Shown here: one piece after another, positions 19,066 to 28,122 of the stretch
Position numbering within the stretch: the first letter of the stretch is position 1
Layout: each line of letters begins with the position of its first letter
NCBI RefSeq assembly: GCF_900116045.1
Contig: NZ_LT630450.1
Span: forward strand, 717,501-781,500
Reading direction: 5' to 3'
From: Desulfovibrio piger
Lineage (GTDB): Bacteria > Desulfobacterota > Desulfovibrionia > Desulfovibrionales > Desulfovibrionaceae
Length of the DNA stretch: 64,000 bases
Position numbers and translations under genes: made by a program
Notes under the pieces: model-generated
Database searches by the model: none
What the model was told of the DNA's origin: nothing
Seen by the model: the letters and a program-made list of their open reading frames with translations, nothing else

Positions 19066-20208
19066 ATGATAGCCGAGAGAGTACGCGGCATCACGCCGTT
19101 TCTGGCCATGGAAGTGCTGGAACGCGCCCAGAATCTCGAACGGGAGGGTGCTTCCATCATCCACCTGGAACTGGGCGAGCCTGATTTTGATACGCCTGAA
19201 TGCATCCGCCAGGCTGCCTTCAAGGCCCTGGACGAAGGGCATACCCACTACACCCACTCCCTGGGCGATGTGGAGCTGCGCGAACATCTGTGCGCCTATT
19301 ACAAGCGGCGCTATGGTGTCAGCCTTCACCCCGACCAGGTACTGGTCTTCCCCGGTTCTTCCCCGGCCATGATGGTCCTATTCTCCGCCCTGCTCGATCC
19401 GGGCGACGAAGTGATCCTCTCCAATCCCGGCTATGCCTGCTATCCCAACTTCGTGCGCTATGCCGGCGGGAAGCCCGTCTGGACGCTGACCCATGAGGAA
19501 GAGGGCTTCCAGTTCCGTCCCGAGGACGTGGCCAGGCAGATCACGCCGCGCACCAGGGCCGTGCTCATCAATTCCCCCTGCAACCCCACGGGCATCGTGC
19601 TGGAGCCGGAGCGCATGCGCGCCCTGGCCGGACTGGGCCCCATGATCGTTTCCGACGAGATCTACCACGGCCTGACCTACGGGGATGCGGAAGAGCACTC
19701 CATCCTGGAATACACGGACAATGCCGTGGTCATCGGCGGCTTTTCCAAGGCCTACGCCATGACCGGATGGCGCCTGGGTTACCTCATCGTGCCCCGCGAC
19801 CTCGTGCGCCCCATGCAGGCCCTGATGCAGAACTTTTTCCTGTCCACCAATTCCGCGGTGCAAAAAGCCGGTATCGCGGCCCTGACCTGTGCGGATGAGG
19901 ATGTGGCCCGCATGCATGCCACCTATGACGAACGCCGCCGCTTCCTGCTGGGCGAGCTGAAGCGTCTGGGCTTCCATATCCCCGTGGAACCCATGGGCGC
20001 GTTCTATATGCTCATCAATGCCCGCCACCTGGGCAGCAGTTCCATGGAACTGGCCTTCGACCTGCTGGAAAAAGCCCATATCGGCATCACCCCCGGCATC
20101 GACTTCGGCAGCCAGACCGAAGGCTTCCTGCGCCTTTCCTACGCCAACTCCATCGACAATCTGGCCGAGGCCATGCGTCGTCTGGAAGCCTACATCCGCC
20201 AGCGCTAG
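19066..20208 (+). CDS. PLP-dependent aminotransferase, class I/II
   Basis: A fold-type I aminotransferase of 380 residues. The PLP lysine is in SKAYAMTGWRLGYL. The SPCNPTG loop and the final arginine region FLRLSYANS, which binds the substrate carboxylate, are present. It resembles aspartate/alanine-type aminotransferases, but substrate specificity cannot be read. The ATG at 19066 has AAAGGA seven bases upstream; an upstream in-frame extension is not conserved. It precedes metNIQ by 240 bases, so a link to methionine or other amino-acid metabolism is possible but not shown. Confidence 0.9.
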   Translation: MIAERVRGITPFLAMEVLERAQNLEREGASIIHLELGEPDFDTPECIRQAAFKALDEGHTHYTHSLGDVELREHLCAYYKRRYGVSLHPDQVLVFPGSSPAMMVLFSALLDPGDEVILSNPGYACYPNFVRYAGGKPVWTLTHEEEGFQFRPEDVARQITPRTRAVLINSPCNPTGIVLEPERMRALAGLGPMIVSDEIYHGLTYGDAEEHSILEYTDNAVVIGGFSKAYAMTGWRLGYLIVPRDLVRPMQALMQNFFLSTNSAVQKAGIAALTCADEDVARMHATYDERRRFLLGELKRLGFHIPVEPMGAFYMLINARHLGSSSMELAFDLLEKAHIGITPGIDFGSQTEGFLRLSYANSIDNLAEAMRRLEAYIRQR

Positions 20209-20447
20209 CGCTTTTGCAAAGCAGGGGGATCCCTTTCCCCCTGCTTCATCCCCCACCGTTCTTGCCGCACATGCCTTGCCGTGCCGTCCTGAGCACCGGA
20301 TGCGGTCTGCCGTCTGCTCCCGCCGTCTCCCGGCCCCCATGCCCGAGGCCTTGCGCAGCACATTTCTCGGCATCTTTTTTCTTTGCGAGCGGGGGAAGAT
20401 ATGCTAACCTCGTATACCCCCGACAGGGGAATCAAAGGGGAGGCACT

Positions 20448-21452
20448 ATGGCCGACGCGCCGATCATCGACATCGTCAATCTGGAAAAACGCTACCGCAG
20501 CAAAAATACGGATGTTTTTGCCCTGCAGGGCATCAATCTTGCCATCAACAAAGGGGATATCTTTGGTGTCATCGGCAAGAGCGGTGCCGGCAAGAGCACG
20601 CTCGTCCGCTGCATCAATATGCTGGAACGCCCCACGGGGGGCTCCATCTTCTTTGAGGGCAAGGACATGTGCCGCCTGTCGGAGCGCGAGCTGCGCGCCG
20701 CCAGACGTTCCATGGGCATGATCTTCCAGCAGTTCAACCTGCTCATGCAGCGCACGGCGCGCCAGAACGTCTGCTTTCCTCTGGAACTTATCGGCATGGA
20801 CAAGGCCCAGGCCCGCAAGCGTGCCGAAGAACTGCTGGAGCTGGTGGGGCTTGCCAACCGCATGGATTCCTACCCCTCACAGCTTTCCGGCGGCCAGAAG
20901 CAGCGCGTGGCCATCGCCCGTGCCCTGGCCACCAACCCGCAGGTGCTGCTTTGCGACGAAGCCACTTCAGCCCTTGACCCGGCCACCACGGATTCCATCC
21001 TGACCCTCATCAGGGACATCAACAGGGATCTCGGCATCACGGCGGTCATCATCACCCACGAGATGAGCGTCATCGAAAAAATCTGCAGCCATGTGGCCAT
21101 CATCAACCGCGGCAAGATCGTGGAGCACGGCGAAGTGGAAGATGTCTTCTTCCATCCGCGCACCGAGGCCGCCCGCCGCCTGGTCATGCCTGAGGCCCTG
21201 CAGAACCTTCCCCAGGAGAACCTCTATCGCCTGATATTCAACGGCCGCTCCTCCTTCGAGCCCGTCATCGCCAATATGGTGCTGGAATGCCACTGCCCTG
21301 TGAACATCATGTATGCCGATACCCGTGACATCGGGGGCATCGCCTTTGGCCAGATGGTGTTGCAGCTGCCCGAATGCCCGGAATCGCGCCGGAGCATCCT
21401 GGAATTTGCCAAGTCCAGGAACATCCTGCTGGAGGAAATGAAGCATGTTTGA
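20448..21452 (+). CDS. metN: Methionine ABC transporter ATP-binding protein MetN
   Basis: The ATPase of the MetNIQ importer for D/L-methionine. Walker A GKSGAGKST, signature LSGGQ and Walker B VLLCDEATSALD are intact. The C-terminal 80 residues form a NIL domain, the site that binds methionine and inhibits transport when the cell is replete. GGGGAGG precedes the ATG at 20448, giving 334 residues. The stop overlaps the metI start. Confidence 0.93.
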   Translation: MADAPIIDIVNLEKRYRSKNTDVFALQGINLAINKGDIFGVIGKSGAGKSTLVRCINMLERPTGGSIFFEGKDMCRLSERELRAARRSMGMIFQQFNLLMQRTARQNVCFPLELIGMDKAQARKRAEELLELVGLANRMDSYPSQLSGGQKQRVAIARALATNPQVLLCDEATSALDPATTDSILTLIRDINRDLGITAVIITHEMSVIEKICSHVAIINRGKIVEHGEVEDVFFHPRTEAARRLVMPEALQNLPQENLYRLIFNGRSSFEPVIANMVLECHCPVNIMYADTRDIGGIAFGQMVLQLPECPESRRSILEFAKSRNILLEEMKHV

Positions 21453-22107
21453 TCAGGCCACTGTGGCAATGCTCATGGAAGGGGTGGTGGACACCCTGTA
21501 CATGACCATCGTCTCCACGTTTTTCTCCTATGTCTTCGGCATCGTCATGGCCGTCGTCCTGGTCATCTGCCGCAAAGACGGCATCCGTCCCAATCCCGTG
21601 GTCTACAGCGTGCTGGACGTGGTGGTGAACCTGACCCGTTCCTTCCCCTTCCTGATCCTGATGATCGCCGTCATCCCCTTCACCCGCTACATCGTGGGGA
21701 CCACCATCGGCAACAACGCCACGGTCGTGCCCCTGGTCATCGCCGCGGCTCCCTTCGTGGCCCGGCTCATCGAGTCCTCCCTGCTGGAAGTGGATAACGG
21801 TGTGGTGGAGGCCGCCCAGAGCATGGGGGCATCCACCTGGCAGATCATCACCAAGGTCCTGCTGCCCGAAGCACTGCCCTCGCTCATCAACGGCAGCGCC
21901 GTGGCGGCCATCACCATCCTGGGCTACTCTGCCATGTCCGGCGCTGTCGGGGGGGGCGGCCTGGGCAAGCTGGCCATCATGTACGGCTACAACCGCTATC
22001 AGACCGATATCATGATCGCCACGGTGATCCTGCTCATCATCATCGTGCAGATCTTCCAGAGTTTCGGCAACTGGGCCACCCGCCACAGCGACAAACGCGG
22101 GTCTTGA
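21445..22107 (+). CDS. metI: Methionine ABC transporter permease MetI
   Basis: An inner-membrane permease of 220 residues with five hydrophobic helices. The EAA loop that contacts MetN reads EAAQSMGASTWQIITKVLLP. Its ATG overlaps the metN stop by eight bases, and metQ starts 38 bases downstream, so the three genes are one operon. Confidence 0.93.
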   Translation: MFDQATVAMLMEGVVDTLYMTIVSTFFSYVFGIVMAVVLVICRKDGIRPNPVVYSVLDVVVNLTRSFPFLILMIAVIPFTRYIVGTTIGNNATVVPLVIAAAPFVARLIESSLLEVDNGVVEAAQSMGASTWQIITKVLLPEALPSLINGSAVAAITILGYSAMSGAVGGGGLGKLAIMYGYNRYQTDIMIATVILLIIIVQIFQSFGNWATRHSDKRGS

Positions 22108-22145
22108 TCCGCTTTTTCTATCACCCTTTCCCCGAGGTTTTTCCC

Positions 22146-22943
22146 ATGAAAAAACTTCTGCTGACGCTGGCCGCCATGCTGGCCGCCGGTACTCTGGCCT
22201 GCCATGCGCAGGCCGCCACCACCGTGAAGGTGGGCGCTTCTCCCACACCGCATGCCGAGATCCTGAATGCGGTCAAAGACATGCTCAAGGCCGAAGGCAT
22301 CAACCTGGAGATCATCGAATACTCCGACTATGTGCAGCCCAATGTGGCCCTGGACAGCAAGGATCTGGACGCCAACTACTTCCAGCACAAGCCCTATCTG
22401 GACGATTTCAATGCCCAGAAAGGCACCAAGCTCTCTTCCATGGGCAGCGTGCACTATGAACCCTTCGGCATCTACGCCGGCAAGTGCAAGAGCCTGAAGG
22501 ACCTCAAGAAGGGAGCCATCGTGGCCGTGCCCAATGACGCCACCAACGAAGGTCGTGCCCTTCTGCTCATGCAGGACCAGGGCCTCATCACGCTCAAGGA
22601 CGGCACGGGCCTGACCGCCACCGTGCGCGACATCAAGGACAATCCCAAGAAGCTCCGCATCGAAGAGATCGAAGCCGCCCAGCTGGTACGTGCCCTGCCT
22701 GACGTGGACATCGCCATCATCAACGGCAACTACGCCATCCTCGGCGGCCTGAAGGTGGCCGATGCCCTGGCCGTGGAAGCTGCCGATTCCGCCGCTGCCA
22801 CCACCTACGCCAATATCCTGGCCATCCGCACCGGTGACGAAAAGCGCCCCGAGCTGCAGGCCCTGTACAAGGCCCTGTGCAGCGACACGGCCAAGGAATT
22901 CATGAAGACCAAGTACGAAGGCGCCGTGCTGGCCACCCACTAG
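22146..22943 (+). CDS. metQ: Methionine-binding protein MetQ
   Basis: The periplasmic solute-binding component, 265 residues, NlpA family. A signal peptide ends at AQA near residue 23. The family signature segments GASPTPHAEIL and DANYFQHKPYLDDFN are clear. The cysteine in TLACHAQA does not fit a strict lipobox (Thr at -3), so the protein is probably soluble rather than a lipoprotein. The start at 22146 is supported by the signal peptide. A terminator follows. Confidence 0.92.
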   Translation: MKKLLLTLAAMLAAGTLACHAQAATTVKVGASPTPHAEILNAVKDMLKAEGINLEIIEYSDYVQPNVALDSKDLDANYFQHKPYLDDFNAQKGTKLSSMGSVHYEPFGIYAGKCKSLKDLKKGAIVAVPNDATNEGRALLLMQDQGLITLKDGTGLTATVRDIKDNPKKLRIEEIEAAQLVRALPDVDIAIINGNYAILGGLKVADALAVEAADSAAATTYANILAIRTGDEKRPELQALYKALCSDTAKEFMKTKYEGAVLATH

Positions 22944-22966
22944 GGGGACGCATAACGCCATCTGTG

Positions 22967-22993
22967 AAGGCCCCCTTGATCGGGGGCCTTTTT
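22967..22993 (+). terminator. Terminator of metNIQ
   Basis: AAGGCCCCC and GGGGGCCTT pair around a short loop and are followed by TTTTT, 24 bases after the metQ stop codon. Confidence 0.85.
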
Positions 22994-23209
22994 CATGGCT
23001 CCACGCTTCTGCACTGCTGCCTGACAACAGGCCGCGGCCTTCATCCTGCGGGCGGGCATCCTGACCGGACTCCAGCCGGGCTTCAGCTTATGCCGGCGGC
23101 TCCCAAAGCCCGGTGCCCTCCGGCAGATGCGCGTCCCCTTTCTCTTGAAGCCGTTCCCTCCGCCTGCTACCCTTTCCCCTCTACCGTCACTTTTTCCAAA
23201 GGAGAGCCC

Positions 23210-24328
23210 ATGCGTCCGGCCCTGCTCCTCTTGCTGGCGATCCTGCTCCATGTCCAGACTGTTCCTGCCGCCCGGTCCTTCGTCGATATCTGGGACGATG
23301 CCATCCCGCTGCTGCACGACGGGGTGGATATCATCGCCTCGGGCGCCGATCCCTCCGAACGGAGCTGGACCGAGATCCTGACGTTCCGGGATCCCAAATT
23401 CCAGCGCATCGTCTCCGAATGCTTCGCCATCCTCGCGGATTCCCAGGCTCTGGACCTCATCGCCAGCCGGGACGCCGCCCGGGACAAGATAGCGGCAAAG
23501 CGTCAAGAGATAGCGGCCCTGCAGCAGGAACTGGTCTCCGCCCCCTCTTCGCACTGGAACCCCCTCAAAGCCACACGCAGCAGCCTGCAGGAAGACATCG
23601 CCGGATTGCGCAAGGAAATCGCTGAGCTGGAACAGGGGCTGGAGGCGGACAAGGAACGTATCTTTGCCGAGATCTCCGCACGCGGCCTGCCTGTCAGCCG
23701 CGAACAGCTGGAAACCATGCTGAGTGCGGCCGACGGCAAGGATACCGCCAGCATCATGGCCGTGGCCGAAAACATCAGTGCCATCCAGCGCAGCATAGAA
23801 AGCCAGCTGGCGGCCCCGGACGCCTCGGTGGAACTGCTCCAGACCTATACGGGCATCTACATGATGTGCAACAAGGTCTACGTCTACGCCCTGCAACAGG
23901 CCTTGCGGCAGATCGACAGCCGCTACCTCGGCCGCCTGGAGAAGATACGGAACGAAGCCTCCCGGTTGCAGGAACATGCCCGCAGCCTGCTTTCGGGAGC
24001 TGAGGAGACGGACCGGAAGATCCTGGAAGTGAACATCACTGCCAACCAGAGGACGCTGGATGCCGTGGACCTCTACAACCAGTACCTGGCGCGCCAGAAG
24101 AAGCATTTGCAGCAGCTGCTGCAACGGGCGGAAAAATCCTTCAAGGTGGCTGTCAACACCTACCGGACGGTCAAGACCAGCAGCGACCTGCTGGGGATGA
24201 TGCATACGTCGGAAGCGGACTTTTCCCGCATCTTCGCCTTTCAGCCGCCCGACCTTTCCTTGCTGTATGATGCCCGGCTGCGGCAGGAGTTCGACGACAT
24301 CACGAGCAGATTGCGGGCGGCGGAATGA
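23210..24328 (+). CDS. Secreted coiled-coil protein of unknown function
   Basis: A 372-residue protein with a signal peptide (ALLLLLAILLHVQTVPA, cut near residue 21) and no other membrane segment. The rest is almost entirely helical, with long heptad-like stretches (about residues 85-165 and 240-330). I recognise no family or catalytic motif. AAAGGAG precedes the ATG at 23210. It stands alone between two terminators. The export signal and coiled coil suggest a periplasmic structural or scaffolding role, which is inference only. Confidence 0.72.
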   Translation: MRPALLLLLAILLHVQTVPAARSFVDIWDDAIPLLHDGVDIIASGADPSERSWTEILTFRDPKFQRIVSECFAILADSQALDLIASRDAARDKIAAKRQEIAALQQELVSAPSSHWNPLKATRSSLQEDIAGLRKEIAELEQGLEADKERIFAEISARGLPVSREQLETMLSAADGKDTASIMAVAENISAIQRSIESQLAAPDASVELLQTYTGIYMMCNKVYVYALQQALRQIDSRYLGRLEKIRNEASRLQEHARSLLSGAEETDRKILEVNITANQRTLDAVDLYNQYLARQKKHLQQLLQRAEKSFKVAVNTYRTVKTSSDLLGMMHTSEADFSRIFAFQPPDLSLLYDARLRQEFDDITSRLRAAE

Positions 24329-24332
24329 CCGT

Positions 24333-24380
24333 CCGATCAGAAAAGGCTCTCCCCAGCTGGGGAGAGCCTTTTCTGATCGG
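24333..24380. terminator. 48-bp perfect palindrome, terminator
   Basis: Two 24-base arms are exact complements with no loop bases between them (centre AGCT). It lies four bases after the stop of the coiled-coil gene, and T-runs are embedded in both arms (CCTTTTCT). It can terminate in either direction. Confidence 0.8.
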
Positions 24381-24473
24381 ACACCATCGTCATCCGCCCT
24401 GTCCTGCCCCCTGGCGGCATGACAGGGCGGACAGAGGGGACTCCGGGCAGGTCGCGCGCACCGTGCTATAATG

Positions 24474-24502
24474 AAAAAAGGCCGGTATTGCTACCAGCCT
24501 TT
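24474..24502 (-). terminator. Terminator downstream of tRNA-Leu
   Basis: On the minus strand AAGGCTGGTA and TACCGGCCTT pair around GCAA, followed by TTTTTT, ten bases after the tRNA 3' end. Confidence 0.75.
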
Positions 24503-24511
24503 GCTTTCCCT

Positions 24512-24598
24512 TGGTGCCGAAGGGGAGAGTCGAACTCCCACTCCGTTGCCAGAACTAGACCCTGAACCTAGCGTGTCTACCAATTCCACCACTTCGGC
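24512..24598 (-). tRNA. tRNA-Leu (anticodon CAG)
   Basis: An 87-base class II tRNA with encoded CCA. The acceptor stem is GCCGAAG/CTTCGGC. The D-arm holds GGAATTGGTAGAC. The anticodon stem CTAGG/TCTAG has loop TTCAGGG, giving CAG. A long variable arm and the T-arm GGGAGTTCGACTCTCCC complete a normal cloverleaf. Confidence 0.95.
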
Positions 24599-24777
24599 AC
24601 AGGAATTTGTGTACGCCATCAGCGTTCCTCTGGCAAGCCTTTTTTGCCAGCCTTTTCCTGTTTTGAGGAAAGCCGTATTTTTTATTTTCAGTATGATGGA
24701 GTGATGTTTGACAGACGTTCCGCATCGGGATAATCGACATTTTTATCCGGCACAGCCGAAACGGCCGGAGGATCTCC

Positions 24778-25341
24778 ATGCAAAAAAGCTCTTGGTATTA
24801 CTGGCAGCAATGGCGTCAGCGTTTTCCCCTGCAACGGGATGTGCATTTCGATCAGGGGATCCTGAGCAACGATTACTGCCGGGACTGCCGTTATTGCTGC
24901 GGTCCCCAGGACTGCGCGACCCCTTTCCCCATGAAGCTGCTGCCCTCGCAGCAGCATGCCCATCTGGACCGGGATTTTTTTCTGCTTGCCCCTGATACGG
25001 CCTGTCTGGACGACAGGGGATGCAAATCCTGTGGCCCTGAGGGATGTCGCCTGCCACGGCAGCGACGCCCTGTGGCCTGCAGCCTGTTCCCGCTGGTCCT
25101 GCTCGAAAGGGGCCTGTATCTGTACAAGATCTGTCCGGCAGTCCTTTTCCTGCCGCTGGATCGCTGGTTCGTCATGGCCCGGGAGGCCGTGGCCTGGCTT
25201 GCCCGGCTCGCTCCGCAGGATCTGGAGCGGCTCGCCATCCATATCCCGGACACCAGCGTACAGGAACGCTTCATCGATCTGGAACTTCCCCTGCCCTTTT
25301 CATCCCGGACGCCGGATCCCGTACAGCCTATCCGGGGCTGA
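24778..25341 (+). CDS. Cysteine-rich YkgJ-like protein
   Basis: A 187-residue soluble protein with clustered cysteines: CRDCRYCCGPQDC near residues 34-46, and later CLDDRGCKSCGPEGC and PVACSLFPLVLL. This pattern resembles the YkgJ / Fe-S-oxidoreductase-like zinc or iron-cluster binding proteins. The bound metal and reaction are unknown. GGAGG precedes the ATG. A lipoprotein gene starts 43 bases downstream on the same strand. Confidence 0.75.
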   Translation: MQKSSWYYWQQWRQRFPLQRDVHFDQGILSNDYCRDCRYCCGPQDCATPFPMKLLPSQQHAHLDRDFFLLAPDTACLDDRGCKSCGPEGCRLPRQRRPVACSLFPLVLLERGLYLYKICPAVLFLPLDRWFVMAREAVAWLARLAPQDLERLAIHIPDTSVQERFIDLELPLPFSSRTPDPVQPIRG

Positions 25342-25384
25342 CGGTCAACGGTCCGCTTCCGGCCTTCCTTCTCCAGGAGAACTC

Positions 25385-25768
25385 ATGAAACGTCTCTCTC
25401 TCCTCCTCATGCTGACGACCTGTCTGGCCCTCAATGGCTGCGGCCTGCTGGGAGATTCCTCTGAAACGCCCGAATACAAGCCCAGCCCTGTGGAGAATTT
25501 CATGGCCAACGCCGTGCCCGGCGATATCACCACCCTTTCCGATCCCGCGTTCGGGACGGATGTGCGCGTGAGCATGGAAGACAGCTTCTTCTCCGCCGCT
25601 GGCGAAGAATGCAAGCGTGCCACTGTCCGCAACAGCTTCAACGAGGCCGAGATCATCGTTGCCTGCCGCAATGCCGAAGGCCAGTGGCGGCTGGCGCCCC
25701 GTGTCTGGGGCCAGGGCATGCGCCCCGCTGTCGTGACGGCTTCCCAGACGGAAGGGGCCAAGGAATAA
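25385..25768 (+). CDS. Small lipoprotein
   Basis: A 127-residue outer-membrane or periplasmic lipoprotein, with signal peptide MKRLSLLLMLTTCLALNGC and lipobox ALNGC (cysteine at about residue 19). The C-terminal half (EECKRATVRNSFNEAEIIVA) resembles the small beta domain of 17-kDa-antigen-like lipoproteins, but the match is weak. AGGAG precedes the start. It lies 16 bases upstream of the SLBB export-protein gene, so the two may act together. Confidence 0.75.
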   Translation: MKRLSLLLMLTTCLALNGCGLLGDSSETPEYKPSPVENFMANAVPGDITTLSDPAFGTDVRVSMEDSFFSAAGEECKRATVRNSFNEAEIIVACRNAEGQWRLAPRVWGQGMRPAVVTASQTEGAKE

Positions 25769-25784
25769 GCCCGGATCTGTTACT

Positions 25785-27335
25785 ATGAAAAAGCCTGTTT
25801 TTCTTTTGTTGCTGTATCTGCTGCTCCTGCCGCAGGGCGTATGCGCCGCCGACGCTCCGGCACCGTACGGGGCCAACCTTTTCCAGGGCAATTTCGGTCA
25901 GGGTGGGACCACCGGTGCCATGGCGCCGGGCGACAGGGTCGTCCTGCGCCTGTGGGGCGGGAGCCTCAACGTGGATACCATCCTTGAAGTCAGCCCTTCC
26001 GGCCAGCTGGACATACCTGAAGTCGGCCAGCTCAACGTGACAGGTCTGGCCCAGGACAAATTGCAGGATGCCCTGCGCAGCAAGCTGGCGGCCTCCGGCC
26101 ATGCCGACAGCCAGATCTATCTGGCGCCCATGGATGCCCAGCCCATCACCCTGTTCGTCACCGGCAATGTGCCCAAGCCCGGCCGCTACAGCGGTTCGGC
26201 AGCCGATCCCCTGTTGAGCTATCTGGACAAGGCGGGCGGTATCGATGCCGGGCGGGGCAGCTACAGAAACATCCAGGTGCGCCGCAACAATCAGGTCGTG
26301 GCCACGGTGGACCTGTACCCCTTTATCCGCGAAGGCAGCATGCCCCCCATCCGCTTCCAGAATGGGGACATCATCGTGGTCCCCGACAAGGGCCCCACGG
26401 TCACCGTCACGGGCAAGGTGCGCACCAGCGCGCGCTTTGAACTGCCGGAAGGAAAGACCTCGGGAGCCAGCCTGCTGAAACTGGTGGACCCCGACAGCAG
26501 CGCCTCGCACATCGCCATCAAGGGCGTCCGCAACGGCAAGCCCTACAATACCTATCTGCCCCTCGGGGAACTGGCCAGCCTGCAGCTGGCGGACGGCGAC
26601 ACCATCGAACTGCTGGCGGATGCCGCAGGCAGTACCATCACGGTCACGGTGCAGGGCGCCGTGCGCGGCGCCAGCCGCTTTCCCGTGCGCCGCGGGGCAC
26701 GCCTGGACGAGGTGCGCAATTTCATCGCTGTCGAGCAGGGACGTGCGGATCTGAACGGCATGTACATCAAACGCAAGAGCGTGGCGGAACGCCAGAAGAA
26801 AGCCATCGCCGACAGTCTGCGCCGCCTGGAAGAATCCGCCCTCACCGCCTCGTCGGCCAGTACGGAAGAATCCCAGATCCGCGCCAAGGAGGCGGAGATG
26901 ATCGCCAAATTCGTGGAGCGGGCCAAGGCCGTGGAACCGGAAGGTGTCGTCGTCCTGAGCGACGGCCAGAAGATCGGCGACATCACGCTGGAGGACGGCG
27001 ATGTCATCGTCATCCCGGCCAAGAGCGATGTGGTCCTCGTCAGCGGCGAAGTCATGATGCCCCAGGCCATGCTCTGGAGCAAAAACAATGACCTGGACGA
27101 TTATATCAAGGGTGCCGGCGGCTATAACAGCCGCGCTGACCAGGATACCGTGCTCGTCATGCATCCCAACGGTTCGGTGAGCCACGACGGCGACACCATC
27201 CGGCCCGGGGACCAGATCCTCGTGATGCCGCGGGTGGCCTCCAAAAACATGCAGGCCGTCAAGGACATCTCCCAGGTCATGATGCAGGTGGCCGTGTCTG
27301 CCCGGGCCATCCTGGGATTGCCCACGCTCTACTGA
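25785..27335 (+). CDS. Polysaccharide-export-like protein with SLBB repeats
   Basis: A secreted 516-residue protein. The signal peptide (LLLLYLLLLPQGVCAAD) is followed by a PES-type domain (MAPGDRVVLRLWG ... VSPSGQLDIPEVGQLNVTGL) and several SLBB beta-grasp modules (ITLFVTGNVPKPGRY, VTVTGKVRTSARF, VLVSGEVMMPQAM). A helical, coiled segment interrupts the modules (about residues 330-385). This resembles Wza/GfcE-type outer-membrane exporters, but a strict lipobox is absent (GVC with Val at -1). No Wzc, Wzx or glycosyltransferase gene lies nearby. Confidence 0.85.
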   Translation: MKKPVFLLLLYLLLLPQGVCAADAPAPYGANLFQGNFGQGGTTGAMAPGDRVVLRLWGGSLNVDTILEVSPSGQLDIPEVGQLNVTGLAQDKLQDALRSKLAASGHADSQIYLAPMDAQPITLFVTGNVPKPGRYSGSAADPLLSYLDKAGGIDAGRGSYRNIQVRRNNQVVATVDLYPFIREGSMPPIRFQNGDIIVVPDKGPTVTVTGKVRTSARFELPEGKTSGASLLKLVDPDSSASHIAIKGVRNGKPYNTYLPLGELASLQLADGDTIELLADAAGSTITVTVQGAVRGASRFPVRRGARLDEVRNFIAVEQGRADLNGMYIKRKSVAERQKKAIADSLRRLEESALTASSASTEESQIRAKEAEMIAKFVERAKAVEPEGVVVLSDGQKIGDITLEDGDVIVIPAKSDVVLVSGEVMMPQAMLWSKNNDLDDYIKGAGGYNSRADQDTVLVMHPNGSVSHDGDTIRPGDQILVMPRVASKNMQAVKDISQVMMQVAVSARAILGLPTLY

Positions 27336-27354
27336 TCCCTTTTCTCTCTGCAAA

Positions 27355-27400
27355 CATGAAAACAGCCCGCATGGCTCGTCCCATGCGGGCTGTTTTCATG
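27355..27400. terminator. Bidirectional terminator
   Basis: Perfect 20-base arms starting with CATGAAAACAGCCCGC pair around a six-base loop. T-runs occur on both strands. It separates the SLBB gene from the convergent zinc-ribbon gene pair. Confidence 0.85.
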
Positions 27401-27440
27401 ACCCGGAAAAAGCAGCATCCCTTCTTTTGTGGAAAAAGTG

Positions 27441-27548
27441 TCATCCTGCCAGAAGCATCCCCGCGCCGGAACACAGCAGGATGACGGCATGCGCGGCGCC
27501 GGACAGCGCCAGCACGAGCAGAAGGGCGGCCCTTTGCTGCCGGTTCAT
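27441..27548 (-). CDS. Possible 35-residue single-span membrane protein
   Basis: An ORF too short for normal gene callers: ATG at 27548, TGA at 27441. It encodes MNRQQRAALLLVLALSGAAH followed by AVILLCSGAGMLLAG, that is, a charged start and one hydrophobic helix. It begins two bases after the TAG of the zinc-ribbon gene (TAG-GC-ATG), so it could be translated by coupling. Third-codon positions are GC-rich, like real genes here. No independent ribosome site is seen. Confidence 0.45.
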   Translation of the reverse strand: MNRQQRAALLLVLALSGAAHAVILLCSGAGMLLAG

Positions 27549-27550
27549 GC

Positions 27551-27754
27551 CTAGATACGGTCGACGTAGAGGCCTTCGAGGAAGCGTTCCATGGCTTCAT
27601 CCGCCTGACTGATGAACCGCTCCAGCGGAAAACGCTTGCCACAGAAAGGACAACGCATGAAGGCCTCGTGGCAGGTGCGTGCGATCTCCAGCTTGTGATC
27701 GCATTCAGGGCAGGACAAGGTCGTCTGGGCCTGCCGGGCTGCAAAATAAGACAT
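27551..27754 (-). CDS. Small double-CXXC zinc-ribbon protein
   Basis: A 67-residue protein with two CXXC pairs, CPEC and CPFC, spaced like a rubredoxin-type zinc ribbon (SCPECDHKLEIARTCHEAFM, then RCPFCGKRF). The rest is helical. It resembles the small dual-CXXC proteins seen in this phylum, some of which carry selenocysteine; here all four positions are Cys. GGGAGG precedes the ATG at 27754. A longer upstream frame lacks support. The function is unknown. Confidence 0.75.
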   Translation of the reverse strand: MSYFAARQAQTTLSCPECDHKLEIARTCHEAFMRCPFCGKRFPLERFISQADEAMERFLEGLYVDRI

Positions 27755-28122
27755 GTTTCCTCCCTTGTGTGCCGAGGAACGCACACGATGCCGCCCCTTA
27801 TGCCGGGACTGACAGCGCCTGTCAATTGTTCTTTTTTGCACAGTTGCCTGCCCGCGTTTCTTCGGAGATCCTTTCACAGAAACCATGGTTGACTACAATT
27901 CATGAAATAAAAATTATCCAACGAATCAAACCTATTAAAAACAAACGTCGTACCCGGATGTCTTTTCCCTCCGGCCGCCCACATCCTGGATGGCTCCCAA
28001 TTTTCTGGAATAGCGGCAAATTTGCCTCATAAAATACTTAACAATGTAAAATAACTATATTTTTTATTTTATGTGTGGCATTTTTGTTTAAAATTATCAA
28101 ACAAAAATATTTTTTTATTGAA
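27755..28122. other. AT-rich intergenic region
   Basis: Divergent promoter region of the zinc-ribbon gene and the DASS transporter gene. From about 27890 onward it is strikingly AT-rich compared with the coding DNA. No gene is seen. It holds ATCAAA at 28096, an inverted copy of the TTTGAT motif found upstream of the flavoprotein operon. Confidence 0.6.

Noticed and set aside
20221-20244. GCAGGGGG/CCCCCTGC hairpin after the aminotransferase gene as a terminator
   Set aside because: The stem is good but is followed by CATCCCCC rather than T residues, so termination is not supported.
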